A stretch of 64,000 bases of DNA from Siphonodentalium dalli (taxonomy: Eukaryota; Mollusca; Scaphopoda; Gadilida; Siphonodentaliidae): NCBI GenBank assembly GCA_032622095.1, contig CP136061.1:126368754-126432753 (forward strand), given 5' to 3'. Within the stretch, counting starts at the first letter, position 1. Each line of letters starts with the position of its first letter. Positions 46,852 through 59,900 of the stretch are shown here, piece by piece. The notes below the pieces were generated by a model that saw nothing but the letters and a program-made list of their open reading frames with translations, ran no database searches and was not told the DNA's origin. Made by a program: the position numbers and the translations under genes.

Positions 46852-49800
46852 CCCGCCGCACACGATGCGATATTTGTTGCACGATATTTGTCGCAGACCC
46901 TTGCGACGTAAGATCTGTGTGCGCACACGGTACAATTTTAGTCGTGTGACTTCTGTTTTTATCACTTACGGTAGACCATCGCACACGATGCGATCGGATC
47001 GTATGATCTGGTTGTTTACTTTCTCGTGAATGCAATGGGTTACCGTACCATATTATTAACGTGGTATATAGGCTATATGTATAGGTCTATATTTGTATTT
47101 ATCGCAGATATTAAATACTAATTTCCAATAAATATTAATATTACAAGTGTTTGTAGTTATATAGACTAATAGGCCCTATACCTGATTTAATTCCCCACAC
47201 AAAATCACAATAATATATTATTTTGACACCAATTTGCCTCGTTCAGTTCATGCACCTGTTTCAATTGTAGTTGTATTCTAGAGGCATGAATGTATTCCGC
47301 CGTCCAAAATATCCCGCTACTCTGACTTTGAAGGACACTGTATAGTACAGCGGCCAAAAGCCAAAAGTGGTCGGGTACCCCTACCCACAGTAGAACAAGT
47401 TAAAACCAACTTTTTTTGAAGGAGAAATATATACTGTTGACGAAAATGATAGTGAAAAATAACGGAATTGGTGGTGGCTATTCTCAAATCGACGATGAAC
47501 GATACCCACCAGTGACTTTTCCCAGAAATTAACGATTTTGGTAAAGTGAGCCCTGCGGCTATGTCCTAAGTTATTTGCCCACATTGTTGGTGTTAAAATG
47601 ACTACAACATACCATATCTGTACTTGATATGCAAGAAGTGTTGGTTAATTTTGATTTTCGTGCCATTTGGAGCCGAAACATTTATTTTTTGTTGAAAAAT
47701 CGCTCTTTAAAATTTTTTTATATTTTTCGAACCTTATCATTCAAACGGATATTGCAATAATATTGAAATATTTAGTCCATATGGTGTAGTAGTTATCTGG
47801 CAAGCATATGAAGAAAGAAGTTAACAAAGAATTTGAACGGTTTGCGAGTTATTGGATTTTAGCTACCCCTCCCCCAAACACGTTTTTGGTCGAAAAAAAA
47901 TACATATTTTTGATAATGACAGAACAAACATTTTCGAATTGATCTGAATGGGACCCAATATGAATCTTGTACTGAAAGCGTTGTCCAGAGATGCCGTGTA
48001 ATCGATTACAGATGTGTTCAGGCTTTCAGACCCCCAGTTACAACAACAACAATTATTTTATTGATAACAGGTAATTTTGCATGCATTAACATCGATGTTA
48101 AGTACTAAAACCTTTGTTATAAACAACACGTGACCAACTATATAATTCATATGGCTCAGTAGTTATCTGGACATCACAAGTAGAAAGAATTTGACAGAAA
48201 TTCTCAACGGTTTTCAAGATATTGGATTTAGGTACCGCTCCCCCGGACGCGATTTGGTAGAAAACTACATATTTATGATAACAACAGACCTTTCTAAATT
48301 ATTCTAATGGGCATCTAATCATTATTCGTGTGATGGAAACCTGATCCGTAGACACCGCGAGCGTGGTTTTAGATGACCTCATGTTTCCAATTAAACCCCC
48401 AGCTACAACAACAACAAAAACATTTTATTTATGACATGTAATTTTATATTAACACATATTGACTTTGAGGAACTAAAGTACCGTATTTGTTCTAAACGAC
48501 ACATAATATAGACTAAAATACTCATACAGAACAAAATCATTGTTGCTCCCCCGCCCTATTAGACGTCCTGAACACACCGCGAACTGAAAACATATGATCT
48601 CAATATTAAGAATGATGTAACTATAAAGGACAGTTACATAAGGAAATATATAATGTTTATGGATGGGTTTGTTCCCGAAACAGTGTGGCACTTTGCTTGG
48701 CAAATGTGAACAGCGAATTTGCTATATTTTTCGAGAACACTCTACCCAATTTAAAGACTTCAACGCAATACGAAATTAAGCTATATGATCTCTAATTCTC
48801 TATATTAACTGAGAGTGTGATGGGAATGTAGTACTAACTGTACTATCAGAGAATACATAATGTGTATGGATGGGTTGTGCATGTGTCGATTTACACAAAG
48901 TGGCTGATAAATAAGAAAGACGAATTTGCTGTTTTAGGATCCCCCTACACAATTGAAGTGTTAAAGTTGAACAACTCACGAACTGAAATGATTGCTGTAA
49001 ATGTTAACTGACGATATGGGTAAAATAGTAATATCGGGGCGAATACATGATGTTGATGGATGGGTTGGTTGGATCCCGAAAGCCTTCAGCACTTTACGAA
49101 AATCGGATGGACCCCTTTATATGCCATTTAAACGCTTGAACACACCATGTGCCGAATATTCATACCTTTATTATTAAATCACATTGTGAACGAAAGGTAA
49201 TGCTATCAGGGAATATACACGTTATATGGATAGTTTGGTTCCCCAAATCATAGGGTACTTTACACAGGGCGGCTGGCAAAAACCAAAGCTGAATATTTTC
49301 TTTGAGCACCCTACCCCATTTAAAGTCATAAATACACTAATCATTACTAATGGGTGGATATGTTCTCAATATTAACTGGGGTGTGGACAAACTAAACTAT
49401 TTGGCACATACTGAACCGAATCTATATGCTCGCGTGTATTATTTACAATTTGTATGGTTGGTTTGGTTCTCGAAATCCTGGAACACTTTACAAAAGGCGG
49501 CTGGCAAATGCGAAATGTGATTTGTTAGGCCACACTACCCCATTTGCAGTCTTGGAACACACAATGAACCGAAAGGACGTGCTCCCATTATTAACTGCGT
49601 GTGTAGAGAAATGTACACTATATAAAAAGTATAGTATACCAGGGTCTTGAATGTCTGGGTCACTTTACAAAAAGTTGTTGGTGAAAGAGAAAGGCGAATA
49701 CTCAGTTTTGGGGGGGGGACCTCATTAACCCATTTAATATCTTGACCAGAACTGAAGTTATATTCTTTCATACTTAGCTGAGTGTGTGATCGAACGGTAT

Positions 49801-52800
49801 TGCTATCATGTAATTATTTATTGATATACATGGGTGAGCTGGTTCCCCCGAAATCCGGGAACACTTTACAAAAAGCGGCTGGCAAACAAGAAAGGCGAAT
49901 TTTCTATGTCTTGAGGACCCCACTATCCAACTTGAAGTCTTACAGAAATTATATGCTCTCAATTGTAACTGAAGTTGTGGACAAATGGGATTATTATCTG
50001 GATATACGAATCTGTTATGGATGAGATGGTTCCCGAAAGCCTATGGCACTTTACAACAAGTGGTCGTCAAACGAAAGGGCTAAATTTCACTCTCAGTGGA
50101 CTCCATCCTATCCCAGAATGGCTGTTCTGTCAGAAAAGATGCAATGGTCTCGCGAGCCCACCGTTCGCGAAAACACCGTGGCACCTTACACAAAGCAGAT
50201 GGCGAACGATGAAGGCGAATTGTAAGGGGTCCCTACCCCATGTAAACCATTGAACCTACCACGAACAGAAAGAATGTGCCCTCAGGGTCAAACGACGATC
50301 TGGACAAATGGCTATTCTATTAAGAAATACACAATTGTTATAGATGGGTTAATACCCGACAGTCAGGGACACTTTACAAAAAGCGACTGAAAAATAAATA
50401 ATGCGATTGTTCAATGTTTGTATTAACCCCTTCCCAATTTGAAGGCTAGAACACACCACGGACTGGAACGATATCATTATTGACTGCGTTTATGGACAAT
50501 GGCGAGTTAGTTGTACAAGGACGTACACAATGTAAATAGATGGATTTGGGTTCTGAAAGAATGAGCACTTAACGAAAAGTGGCTGGAAAATAAGAAAGGC
50601 AAAATTTTGAGGACCCCTACTTTATTTGAAGTATTGGATGACACCATGGTGAAATGATATGACCGCAATATTAACTGAAGGCTTAACCAAATGTTAGTTT
50701 TTATTAGGATATATATATGTGTTGGTTCCCGAAAGTCTGCATGCATCATGTGGCACTCCACAACAAGCGGCTGGCAAATGTTCACTGCTGTATGTACCCC
50801 TACCATATTTGAAGTATTGAACACATTATGTACTGGAGGGATTATGAATTCAATATCAACATATATTGTGGCCTAAACTATGCGATATATAAGGCTGTAT
50901 TGGTTTCCGACCGCATGTGACACTTTACAAAAAGCGGCTGGCAAATAAAAAAAATTCAATTTTAACTGTTTATGTGACAATTTTAAATCACGAACTTGAT
51001 GAACATGCTCCCAGTTTTAACTCAGTATGTGGAGATATGGTAGTTTTATCCGGGGGTAAACAATTTATCTGGGAGAGAGATTGTATGGGGGAAATTAGGA
51101 TGCAATCCAGTTGGAACTGATTGGATACAATGATTTACACATAGTTTCGTTGGAGCTGATTGGACGCAATGATACACAGATAATGTTGTTTTCGTCATTG
51201 ATACGTCCGTCGCCGTGAGATTGCAGACGATCTGGTGGTGGTAAATTTCGCGCTCAGCAGGGTTTCAATGCTTTTCACGAAGTTTTAACAAATGGCAGCG
51301 TTATGGAAATCGCTTCGTTTTCGAGATAAATGTCTGAACCCCGTCAACTATTTTAATATTTTCGCGATGACTGAGTTGCTGAACATACAAAAGAGTATTT
51401 CTGATAAAATTACATTCAGTATGGCGCATATAAGTTCAGTCTTAGGACCACTGTATTCCAATAAGTAATGATATGCTTTTTTCTATTTTGCCACGACAGA
51501 GAGGGGACGTTTTAATGTGATTACTCAATTGGACATAGTTCAAACTACTGCATTTCAATCTTAAACGAGAATGGAGTACGTGTGATATGCGACACTTACT
51601 GAATGTAATAGCAATTAAAATGCGTTGTTGTAATTTGGGGTCTGGAAGCCCGAACACGTCTTTAATCGCGTAAGCAATGTCCCAGGGCTCCATTTTCAGC
51701 AAAATAATTATTATGGGTCCCAGTATGATCAATTGGGAAATTTGGTAAAGTTCTGAACAAAAATATGTAATTTTTCGACCAAAAATGTGTTTTGGGAGGG
51801 GTAGCTAAAATCCATTATTTCGCAAATTGTTCTAAATTTCTGTTAACTTCTTTCTTCATATGCTTGGCAGATAACTGCTTCGCCATAATAATTAAATATT
51901 TCGGCATTATAACAGTATCCATTTGAATAATAATGTTCGAAAAATAATATTTTTGTGAAAAAGTGCGATTTTTCAGCAAAAAATAAACGTTTTGGCTCCA
52001 AATGGCAGGAAAATGTAAATTAACCAACATATTTTTTCATATCAGGTAGAGGTATGGTATGATGTAGTAATTTTAACCCCAACAATATGGGCAAATATGC
52101 TAGGACATAGCCACAGGGCTCGCTTTACCAAAATCGTTAATTTCGGGAAAAAGTCACAGGAGGTTATCGCTCATCGTCGATTTGTCAATAGCCACCACCA
52201 ATTCCGTTATTTTTCAATTTCTGTCAAATTCTTTCTACTTGTGATGTCCAGATAACTACTGAGCCATATGAATTATATAGTTGGTCACGTGTTGTTTATA
52301 ACAAAGGTTTTAGTACTTAACATCGATGTTAATGCATGCAAAATTACCTGTTATCAATAAAATAATTGTTGTTGTTGTAACTGGGGGTATGAAAGCCTGA
52401 ACACATCTGTAATCGATTAAACGGCATCTCTGGACAACGCTTTCAGTACGAGATTCATATTGGGTCCCATTCAGATCAATTCGAAAATGTTTGTACTGTC
52501 ATTATCAAAAATATGTATTTTTTTCGACCAAAAACGTGTTTGGGGAAGGGGTAGCTAAAATCCAATATCTCGCAAACCGTTCAAAATTTCTGTTAACTTC
52601 TTTCTTCATATGCTTGCCAGATAACTACTACACCATATGGACTAAATATTTCAATATTATTGCAATATCCGTTTGAATGATAATGTTCGAAAAATATAAT
52701 TTTTTTGAAAAAGAGCGATTTTTCAACAAAAAATACATGTTTCGGCTCCAAATGGCACGAAAATCAAAATTAACCAACACTTCTTGCATATCAAGTACAG

Positions 52801-53300
52801 GTATGGTATGTTGTAGTCATTTTAACACCAACAATGTGGGCAAATAACTTAGGACATAGCCGCAGGGCTCACTTTACCAAAATCGTTAATTTCTGGGAAA
52901 AGTCACTGGTGGGTATCGTTCATCGTCGATTTGAGAATAGCCACCACCAATTCCGTTATATTTCACTACCATTTTCGTAAAGAGTATATATTTCTCCTTT
53001 AAAAAAAGTTAGTTTTAACTTGTTCTACCATGGGTAGGGGTATCTCGAAAACTAGAGCTCTTTTTCGATTTGGCCGCTGTACTAGTATGTACGTCATGTT
53101 GTTGTGAAAGAAAACATGTGATCGCCGCGTGATCAGATTAATAGTTGAATCTGATTGGCTACTTCAAATAAATCGTACGACTCGATCGTAGAAAATCAAA
53201 CTTATTTGATTCCTTGCGGGGCACACGCTGCGATTTGACCCGTAAGGGCCTGCGACAAATATCGTGCAACATATATCGCATCGTGTGCGGCAGCCTTTAG
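46852..53300. mobile_element. ~6.4-kb fold-back element with >1-kb inverted arms and tandem-repeat loop
   Basis: The left tip 'gccgcacacgatgcgatat' + 'ttgttgcacgatatttgtcg' (from about 46855) pairs with the right tip 'cgacaaatatcgtgcaacat' + 'atatcgcatcgtgtgcggc' (ending about 53293). The arms then pair over about 47338-48215 and 52235-53090: 'agcggccaaa', 'cggaattggtggtggctatt', 'ccctgcggctatgtcctaag', 'cggctccaaatggcacgaaaat' in shorter matching pieces, and 'taacatcgatgtta'. The right arm carries an additional diverged copy of its inner half at 51775-52240. The loop (48480-51120) is a tandem array. No coding region is supported. Target duplication not identified. Confidence 0.85.
48480..51120 (+). 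repeat. Degenerate ~200-bp tandem array in the fold-back loop (about 12-13 units)
   Basis: Each unit has 'gatgggttggttcccgaaa', 'cactttacaaaaagcggctg', 'gcaaat.agaaaggcgaa', 'cccctaccccatttgaagt' and 'caatattaactg.gtgtgtg', in this order. Starts are near 48659, 48866, 49057, 49228, 49455, 49650, 49830, 50018, 50345, 50542, 50712 and 50905. Spacing is irregular (170-330 bp) and divergence high, suggesting an old array. Frames within it are not genes. Confidence 0.85.
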
Positions 53301-53389
53301 AAGGCCTGTGCTTTGTAGAAAACAATGTTTACATAAAATAAATAAATAGTAAAGGGCAGACAATCACTGGTATCCGATTCCGTAAAATC

Positions 53390-53905
53390 ATGAAATTTCT
53401 GACTTACTGCACCGATGTCGCTTGTTTTTCTTCCAAAATTGATATAAAAAAAACCTCCTTACATCAGTAGGCCTACATTGTCAAATGCAGTGGAATGTCC
53501 AAAAAAACCTTTTGTAGGCTATACTTTGAAGTGATAAAATTGCTTTGCAGCGAACCATCGACTTGACCTCTACAGCTACTAATCGGGAGCAAATGTGACC
53601 CTCTTTCTCATTGGTCGATATTTAATATATATACATAATGTTTTTTTTCTAACTGTATTTTTGTAAAAGAAATTCGACCAATCAGAAAGAGGGTCAGGAT
53701 TAATGGTAATTGGATGTCATGCCGATGGTTCAGTGCAAAAAGAATTCTATCACTTCAAAGTATACAAAAGGTTTATATCGACGTTCCACTGCATTGTAGG
53801 CTACATGGTAAGGAGGTTTTCTATCACTTTTGGAAGTAGAAATATATGCGACAATACCTTTTTCCTGACCATAATCGTTGCAGTCAGTCAGAAATGCAAC
53901 GGTGA
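53390..53905. repeat. ~515-bp inverted repeat adjoining the fold-back element
   Basis: Left 'tttctgacttactgca' and right 'tgcagtcagtcagaaa' pair. Further in, 'aaacctccttacat' and 'atggtaaggaggttt', 'actttgaagtgataaaatt' and 'aattctatcacttcaaagt', and 'accctctttctcattggtcg' and 'cgaccaatcagaaagagggt' also pair. The centre near 53640 is a short T-rich spacer. Confidence 0.88.
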
Positions 53906-54089
53906 CGGCTGTACCACGCTATTCTATACCGAATATTGTCATCCCCTTAGGTGTATATGTAAGGTATATTTTATAAATATTTTTTCTACTAGCTCCTCGT
54001 GGATTCAACAGGTCGGGCACACATGACATATGCTACATGCGACTGCAGACACATGTGATTTTGGAGGTGCGGTAAAATCCCGGTGCAGG

Positions 54090-54240
54090 GACCTCTGTAG
54101 AAAACAATGTTTATATAAATAAATGTACAGTAAGGGCAGACAATCACTGGTATTCGATTCCATAAAATCGTTGAATTTCTGACTTACTGCAGTGATTATG
54201 GCCACGTAAACAGCATTGTCGTTTGTTTTTCTACATATTA
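54090..54240 (+). repeat. Direct duplicate of 53315-53425
   Basis: 'tgtagaaaacaatgttta' and 'gggcagacaatcactggtat' to 'gaatttctgacttactgcag' repeat the outer left arm of the preceding inverted repeat, about 775 bp downstream and in the same orientation. Confidence 0.8.
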
Positions 54241-54547
54241 GTATGCGACGTAGAGGTCTATTTGGGACAATGGCATTGTCTAATACACACAAAGTTGACG
54301 GAAGAATGAATGTACCTCGTCGCAGTTAGAAGAGATGCAGATGTTTGTAATAGTTGCAGCCATGTCTTGATATTTGCAAGATGAAGGATATTTTGATGGT
54401 GTGGTGTCATATTAACTTGTTTTCATGAAGATAACCATGAAAACTGATCTATGAAACTTGTGTATCTATGAATTTGTTTAACCATATAAAAAAAACTGTT
54501 GACAATTTCCTATTAACCCTTTGATGACGATTACTCTCCGACTAGTA

Positions 54548-54989
54548 TTAAAGGTACTCAATCCGAATTAACACTCGCAAATTACAATTTCATTGGCTTC
54601 AGGGGTAAAAAATATTGGATTCGAGTCGAAGAACCCACCCATCACAGCTCAGAGTGATCAGATATCGATGTTTGAAATCTATTATTTTAATTGTAAGTGG
54701 CCCAATAGACAGTCATCGAGAAGAATTTCATGGACCAAATTTCGGGTAAAGATGGATAACTCTAAAATCAAGTGGCTTTTTGTGTCAGATATTTGACAAA
54801 CCGGCAAAATTTCGTTGAGTAAAATGTTGATAAATAACAGGTTTTGTGCAATTTTATACTATAGTTGATTGTGCTTTTCATTATTTTTGGGCAATTATTA
54901 GATTCTGATAACTGAAGCGGCATTTCAAAAAATGTTGTTGTTGGAATGTGATGATATGGGGACCCTCTGATCGGATTGAGTACCTTTAA
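54548..54989. mobile_element. TTAA-flanked MITE with perfect 19-bp TIRs
   Basis: 'ttaaaggtactcaatccga' (54548-54566) and its exact complement (54971-54989). If TTAA is the target duplication, the TIR proper is AGGTACTCAATCCGA. The interior phrase 'acccatcacagctcagagtg' has a diverged match near 61693-61712. Non-coding. Confidence 0.87.
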
Positions 54990-55466
54990 CCAATTCACTT
55001 GGGGAACTATCAGTTAATAAGTTTGAAAAAAAAAACATCTGAGATCATTTGTTGAACTTATTATCTGAATATTCCATCACATTTACTGAAAAGGAATCCT
55101 TTATTTTATGCATTTTGTTTTTCAAAATAGCTTCAGCCCAAAATTCTTTGGACAGGACGTTGTATAATACTGTTGATGTTGCTTGCACTGGTTCATGAAC
55201 AACTAGATAACTTTTCAAGTGTCAACTATGTGAGGTTCAGAATATATTTCCACATTTTAACTGAAATTTTAAAAAATAATGAAATAATAAAATTATTTCC
55301 CCACCTATTATTACCCTACTCTGACTGGGTTCCGAATATTTATTATGCATGCAGGATCACGTGGTTAGAGTGGTCTGAGTGGTCATGTGATGAAGCCATT
55401 GACAACATGTCACAAAGGTTTTTCTTATTTACCTCAGGATCACCTACTTTTTTGGTATAAAGTACA
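54990..55466 (+). other. Upstream flank of PUS7
   Basis: AT-rich. Should hold the promoter and 5' UTR. A 'tataaa' at 55456-55461 lies too close to the ATG to be the TATA box of this transcript. An in-frame TAA overlaps it (55458-55460). Confidence 0.45.
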
Positions 55467-55654
55467 ATGTCTCAACCTGAACTACAAGATGAAGCTTCCT
55501 CGGCTAAGAGGCCTCGTTTAGATGAGTCTGTCTCAAGTCCAGTCAGAAACTTCACATCACAAGCCTGGGCTAAATTATGTACTAAAGAGAAAGATGTGGG
55601 TATCACTGAATACATCAGTAAAGGAAAGAGAATTAAAGGTGTTATTAAGCAGAG
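55467..55654 (+). CDS. PUS7: PUS7 exon 1: N-terminus of TruD-family pseudouridine synthase
   Basis: PUS7 converts uridine to pseudouridine in tRNAs, snRNA and mRNAs, mainly in the nucleus. This exon encodes residues 1-62. A hydrophilic start is followed by a basic cluster 'AKRPRLDE' that could serve as nuclear signal, then 'EKDVGITEYISKGKRIKGVI', which is the conserved N-terminal entry to the TruD fold (DVGIT.Y.S.......G..K.RYSDF). ATG at 55467 has A at -3 and an in-frame TAA six nucleotides upstream. Donor 'cagag|gtaaga', phase 2. Exons in the window: 55467-55654, 56774-56882, 62443-62535, 63466-63595. They give 173 codons plus one base; animal PUS7 proteins are around 600-700 residues, so most of the enzyme, including the catalytic Asp, lies to the right. 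Confidence 0.92.
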
Positions 55655-56048
55655 GTAAGAAATTATGTCATGATAGCATCTTTGATTTTTTGCATTAGAC
55701 ATCATGAGAGATCTAAATTTGTCCGGTGAGGAGTATCAGGATATATATGTAGATCAGGACATTGGGTCCTATTCTCAAACTTGCATTCTAAAGTTATATA
55801 GTTTACCGATTCACAGACTCCTGGATTTCTAAGCTGTTTAAATCATATTGCTTGATGATTTTATCATTTTTATAAAAGTAAGAAGAAAGATATATATAAT
55901 TCTAATAAAGAAATGTGGTCAACATTTTGTGTCTATGAAATCGGAGAAATTTCTCTTGTCAGCATTCAGCGGTCCTAAATCTGAGTGTGACAAGCTTCTA
56001 TGGAGTTTTATCACTTTCTTGGAATAGGGATCGGTTTTATCATACATT

Positions 56049-56231
56049 CAGTAATGCCCTAAATAATCGACTCCTTAACCACAGCAGAATTATGTGTAAC
56101 ATTTCAGGATTTATTCAGAAATATGAGAGCTTTCCGATGAATAGCAACAAGCCATATTTCCGACTAAATCTTGAAAAGTTACCCTTAATTCTGCTGTGGT
56201 TTAGGAGTCGATTATTTAGGGCATAACTGTA
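56049..56231. mobile_element. Palindromic TA-flanked MITE, copy 8, in PUS7 intron 1
   Basis: 'tcagtaatgccctaaataat' to 'gggcataactgta'. One arm is shortened around 'tatgagagctttccgatg', so the hairpin tip is lost. Confidence 0.88.
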
Positions 56232-56773
56232 TTTTATTCACCGTAGACAACTCTTTGGAACTGGCTCACATTTTTGAAATTTTATATTTCTTTCCAGACA
56301 CGAATGAGATGTTTCAGGTATTCAAACAATAACTGTTCTTTTTATTATATGCGTCTCATTAATGCTCACAGTTGCTAAATTATGCGGCATTTTCACTTTT
56401 AATGGTACACCAAATTGGACAGTACTCGGAAAGCAACATGCATCTGGTTGAACCAAATTTCTGACACCGATTAGCTGGTATTTAGCAAACCACTTACAGT
56501 GGCAAAATCATGTTGTCATTCGCCAAGCTACATGTACAGTGAAATAACTAAAGTTATAGTGAGATAACTAAAGTTATTGTGAAATTTTAAACAGAAGCTA
56601 CCGTGAGATAACAAAATCGTATTTCACTGTGGCTTCAAAGAGATACATACAATGATCTACATTTTGTTAATTTTCAGCTTTTATAGAAAGGCATATAACA
56701 AAACTAAGTTCCAAATGTTTCAAGCTCGAATTTTTAGGAATTAGTCACCAGTGCAATGAATAATGTTTTTCAG

Positions 56774-56882
56774 ATACAGTGACTTTGTTGTGAATGAAGT
56801 TGATTTGCAGAAGAAAACCGTTCATCTTTCAGACATCTCTCCACCATCTGGAATACCTAAAGATACTAGCAACATAAATAAA
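56774..56882 (+). CDS. PUS7: PUS7 exon 2
   Basis: Acceptor 'tgtttttcag' and donor 'aataaa|gtgagt'. The first base completes R63; 36 codons follow (64-99). 'RYSDFVVNEVDLQKKTVHLS' is the strongly conserved PUS7/TruD N-terminal motif (RY.DF.V.EI...G...HL), followed by 'DISPPSGIPKDTSNINK'. It ends in phase 0. The next intron is 5.6 kb because of nested transposons. Confidence 0.94.
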
Positions 56883-56973
56883 GTGAGTTACCATATACAG
56901 GTAAACGCTATTACTATTCAAATGAAATGATAAAAATATTGAGGTGCTGGCTATGACTATAAATTATTTCTAT

Positions 56974-59900
56974 AGCGTAATCAGGGCCCAAGCTAGAGGT
57001 TGAAAACAAGGAGAAGTGACTTCTCCCTCTGGAGATTTTAGGGAGACTTCAGCCAAAATAGAGAAGTGGGGGAGATTTAAGAAAAAACATAAGAAGCACT
57101 TTAAAATATATATTAATTTATAAATAACGCTTTATTTATAACATCTATAAAAAGATAATATAACAAGATAAAACATGTTTAGCAAGAATAAAATACAGCA
57201 CAAGTATAGTTTAGATAGATAACCCGAATTTGTATTTCTTCAATTTATAACTTAAAAAAAAATAAAATCAGTTTTTACTTTATTTGAAGAAATTAATTGT
57301 TATTATAAATTTGAAATATTTGGAAATGTTTTGCGTAAATATCATTTGCAAGACAATTAACAAGTAGTAGTTAAATTGTTTAACTTAAATGGAAGTAGTA
57401 TAGTAATTCGATATTGTAGGATTCTATCATACTAGTCTTATTTCCTAGACTGGAAGATATGTACAGTCTGAACAAGATGTAAGTTTAATTTGGTCACTGC
57501 TGTAACTGTGGGTGTCCGTTAAAATAAACAATAAGGATTAATTAAGAAGTTGTAAAAGCTTTTAGTTTTATATCAAAGCTTTTATTAATTAATGCCAACG
57601 TCCATGGTATAATCCAATTAAAGCAATAAACTTGACAAGTTGGACGCACCTGTTAGCAACACCTGTGGGCGCTGCCATTTATTTACAGAAGCGGTCTCTC
57701 CCAAAAGTGCGACGCGTTACCGAAACGAAATTCCAAAGCGCCTAGTACTTATCTGATAATGTCGTAATTGTTTTATTAGCTCAACTTTACTTTGTAAAGT
57801 TTGAGCTATTGCCATGGCTTGGTATCCGTCGTCTGTGTGTGTGTGCGTGTATGCGTGTGTGATTCGTCAACAATTTCCTTTAGCACGGGCTACAGTTCGT
57901 ACGTTTGGTCCGATTATTATGAAATTTGTCATGGATGTTGACATTGACATGTAGATGGGAACGAGTCATTTTGGGGTCATTCGAAAAAAAAACATGGCCG
58001 CCATCGGCCATCTTGAATTTCAATATTCAATCCATTAGCACGGGCTACAGGCCGTACTGTTCGTCTTATTGTCATGAAATTTGTCATGGATGTTAATATT
58101 GACATGTAGATGGGAACGAGTAATTTTGGGGTCATTCGGCCAAAAAACATGGCAGCCAGCAGCCATCTTAGATTTTACTCTTTGCATGACTAAATCCTTT
58201 GACACCGGCTACAGGTCGTACCTTTGGTCGGATCATCATAAAATTAGTCATGGATGTTAACAATGACATGTAGATGGGAACGAGTCATTCTTGGGTCATT
58301 CGGGCAAAAAACATGGCCGCCAGCAGCCATCTTGGATTTTACTCTTTGTATGACTAAATCCTTTAGCACGGGCTACAGGTCGTACCTTTAGTCTGATCAT
58401 CATGAAATTTGTCATGGCTGTTGAAAATGGAATGTAGATGGGAACGAGTCATTTTGGGGTCATTCCAACAAAAAACATGGCCGCCAGCGTCCATCTTTGA
58501 TTTCAAAATTTATTTCATTAGCACGGGCCACAGGTCGTACTGTTCGTCTGATCATCATGAAATTTGACATGGATGTTAATATTGACATGTAGATGGGAAC
58601 GAGTAATTTTGGGGTCATTCGGCCAAAAAACATGGCGCCAGCAGCCATCTTGGATTTTACTCTTTGTATGACTAAATTCTTTAGCACGGGCTACAGGTCG
58701 TACCTTTAGTCTGATCATCATAAAATTTGTCATGGATGTTAACAATGACATGTAGATGGGAACGAGTAATTTTGGGGTCATTCGGCCAAAAAACATGGCG
58801 CCAGCAGCCATCTTGGATTTTACTCTTTGTATGACTAAATCCTTTAGCACAGGCTACAGGTCGTACCTTTAGTCTGATCATCATAAATTTTTGTCATGGA
58901 TGTTAACAATGACATTTAGATGGGAAAGAGTCATTTTGGGGTCATTCGGCCAAAAAACATGGCCGCCAGCAGCCATCTTGGATTTTACTCTTTGTATTTC
59001 TAAATCCTTTAGCACGGCCACAGGTCGTACTTTTAGTCTGATCATCATAAAATGAATGTTAACAGTATGTAGATGGGAACGAGTCATTTTGGGGTCATTC
59101 GGCCAAAAAACATGGCAGCCATGCATCTTGGATTTACTCTTTGTGTGACTAAATTCTTTAACACAGGCTACAGGTCGTACCTTTAGTGTGATCATCATAA
59201 AATTTGTCAGGGATGTTAATATTGACATGTAGAGTCATTTTGGGGTCATTCGGACAAAAAACATGGCCGCCAACAGCCATCTTGGATTTTACTCTTTGTA
59301 TAACTAAATCCTTTAAGCTACAGTTCGTACCTTTAGTTTGATCATCATAAAATAATTTGTCATGGATGTTAACAATGGCATGTAGATGGAATGAGTCGTT
59401 TTGGGGTCATTCGGATGAAAAACATGGCCGCCAGTGGCCATCTTTGATTTAAAAATTCAATCCATTAGCACGCGCTACAAGTCATACTGTTCGTCTGATC
59501 ATCATGAAATTTGTCATGGATGTTAATATTGACAAGTAGATGGGAACAATTAATTTTGGGGTCATTCAGCCAAAAAAACATGACCGCAGCGCCATCTTGG
59601 ATTTTACTCTTTGTAAGACTAAATCCTTTAGCACGGGCGACAGGTCGTACCTTTAGTCTGATCATCATAAAATTTGTCATGGATGTTAACAATGACATGT
59701 AGATACAGTAGATGGGAACGAGTCATTTTGCGGTCATTCGGCCGAAAAACATGGCCGCCAGTGGCCATCTTTGATTTCAAAATTCAATCCATTAGCACAG
59801 GCTACAGGTCGTACTGTTCGTCTGATCATCATGAAATTTGTCTTGGATGTTAATATTGACATGTAGATGGGAACGATTCATTTTGGGGTCATTCGGCCAA

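Noticed and set aside
48659-50905. CRISPR-like regularly spaced repeats
   Set aside because: Eukaryotic context. Units are ~200 bp, degenerate and contiguous, so this is an ordinary tandem array in a fold-back loop.
55456-55461. TATA box for PUS7
   Set aside because: It lies only six nucleotides before the start codon, so it cannot position transcription upstream of that ATG.
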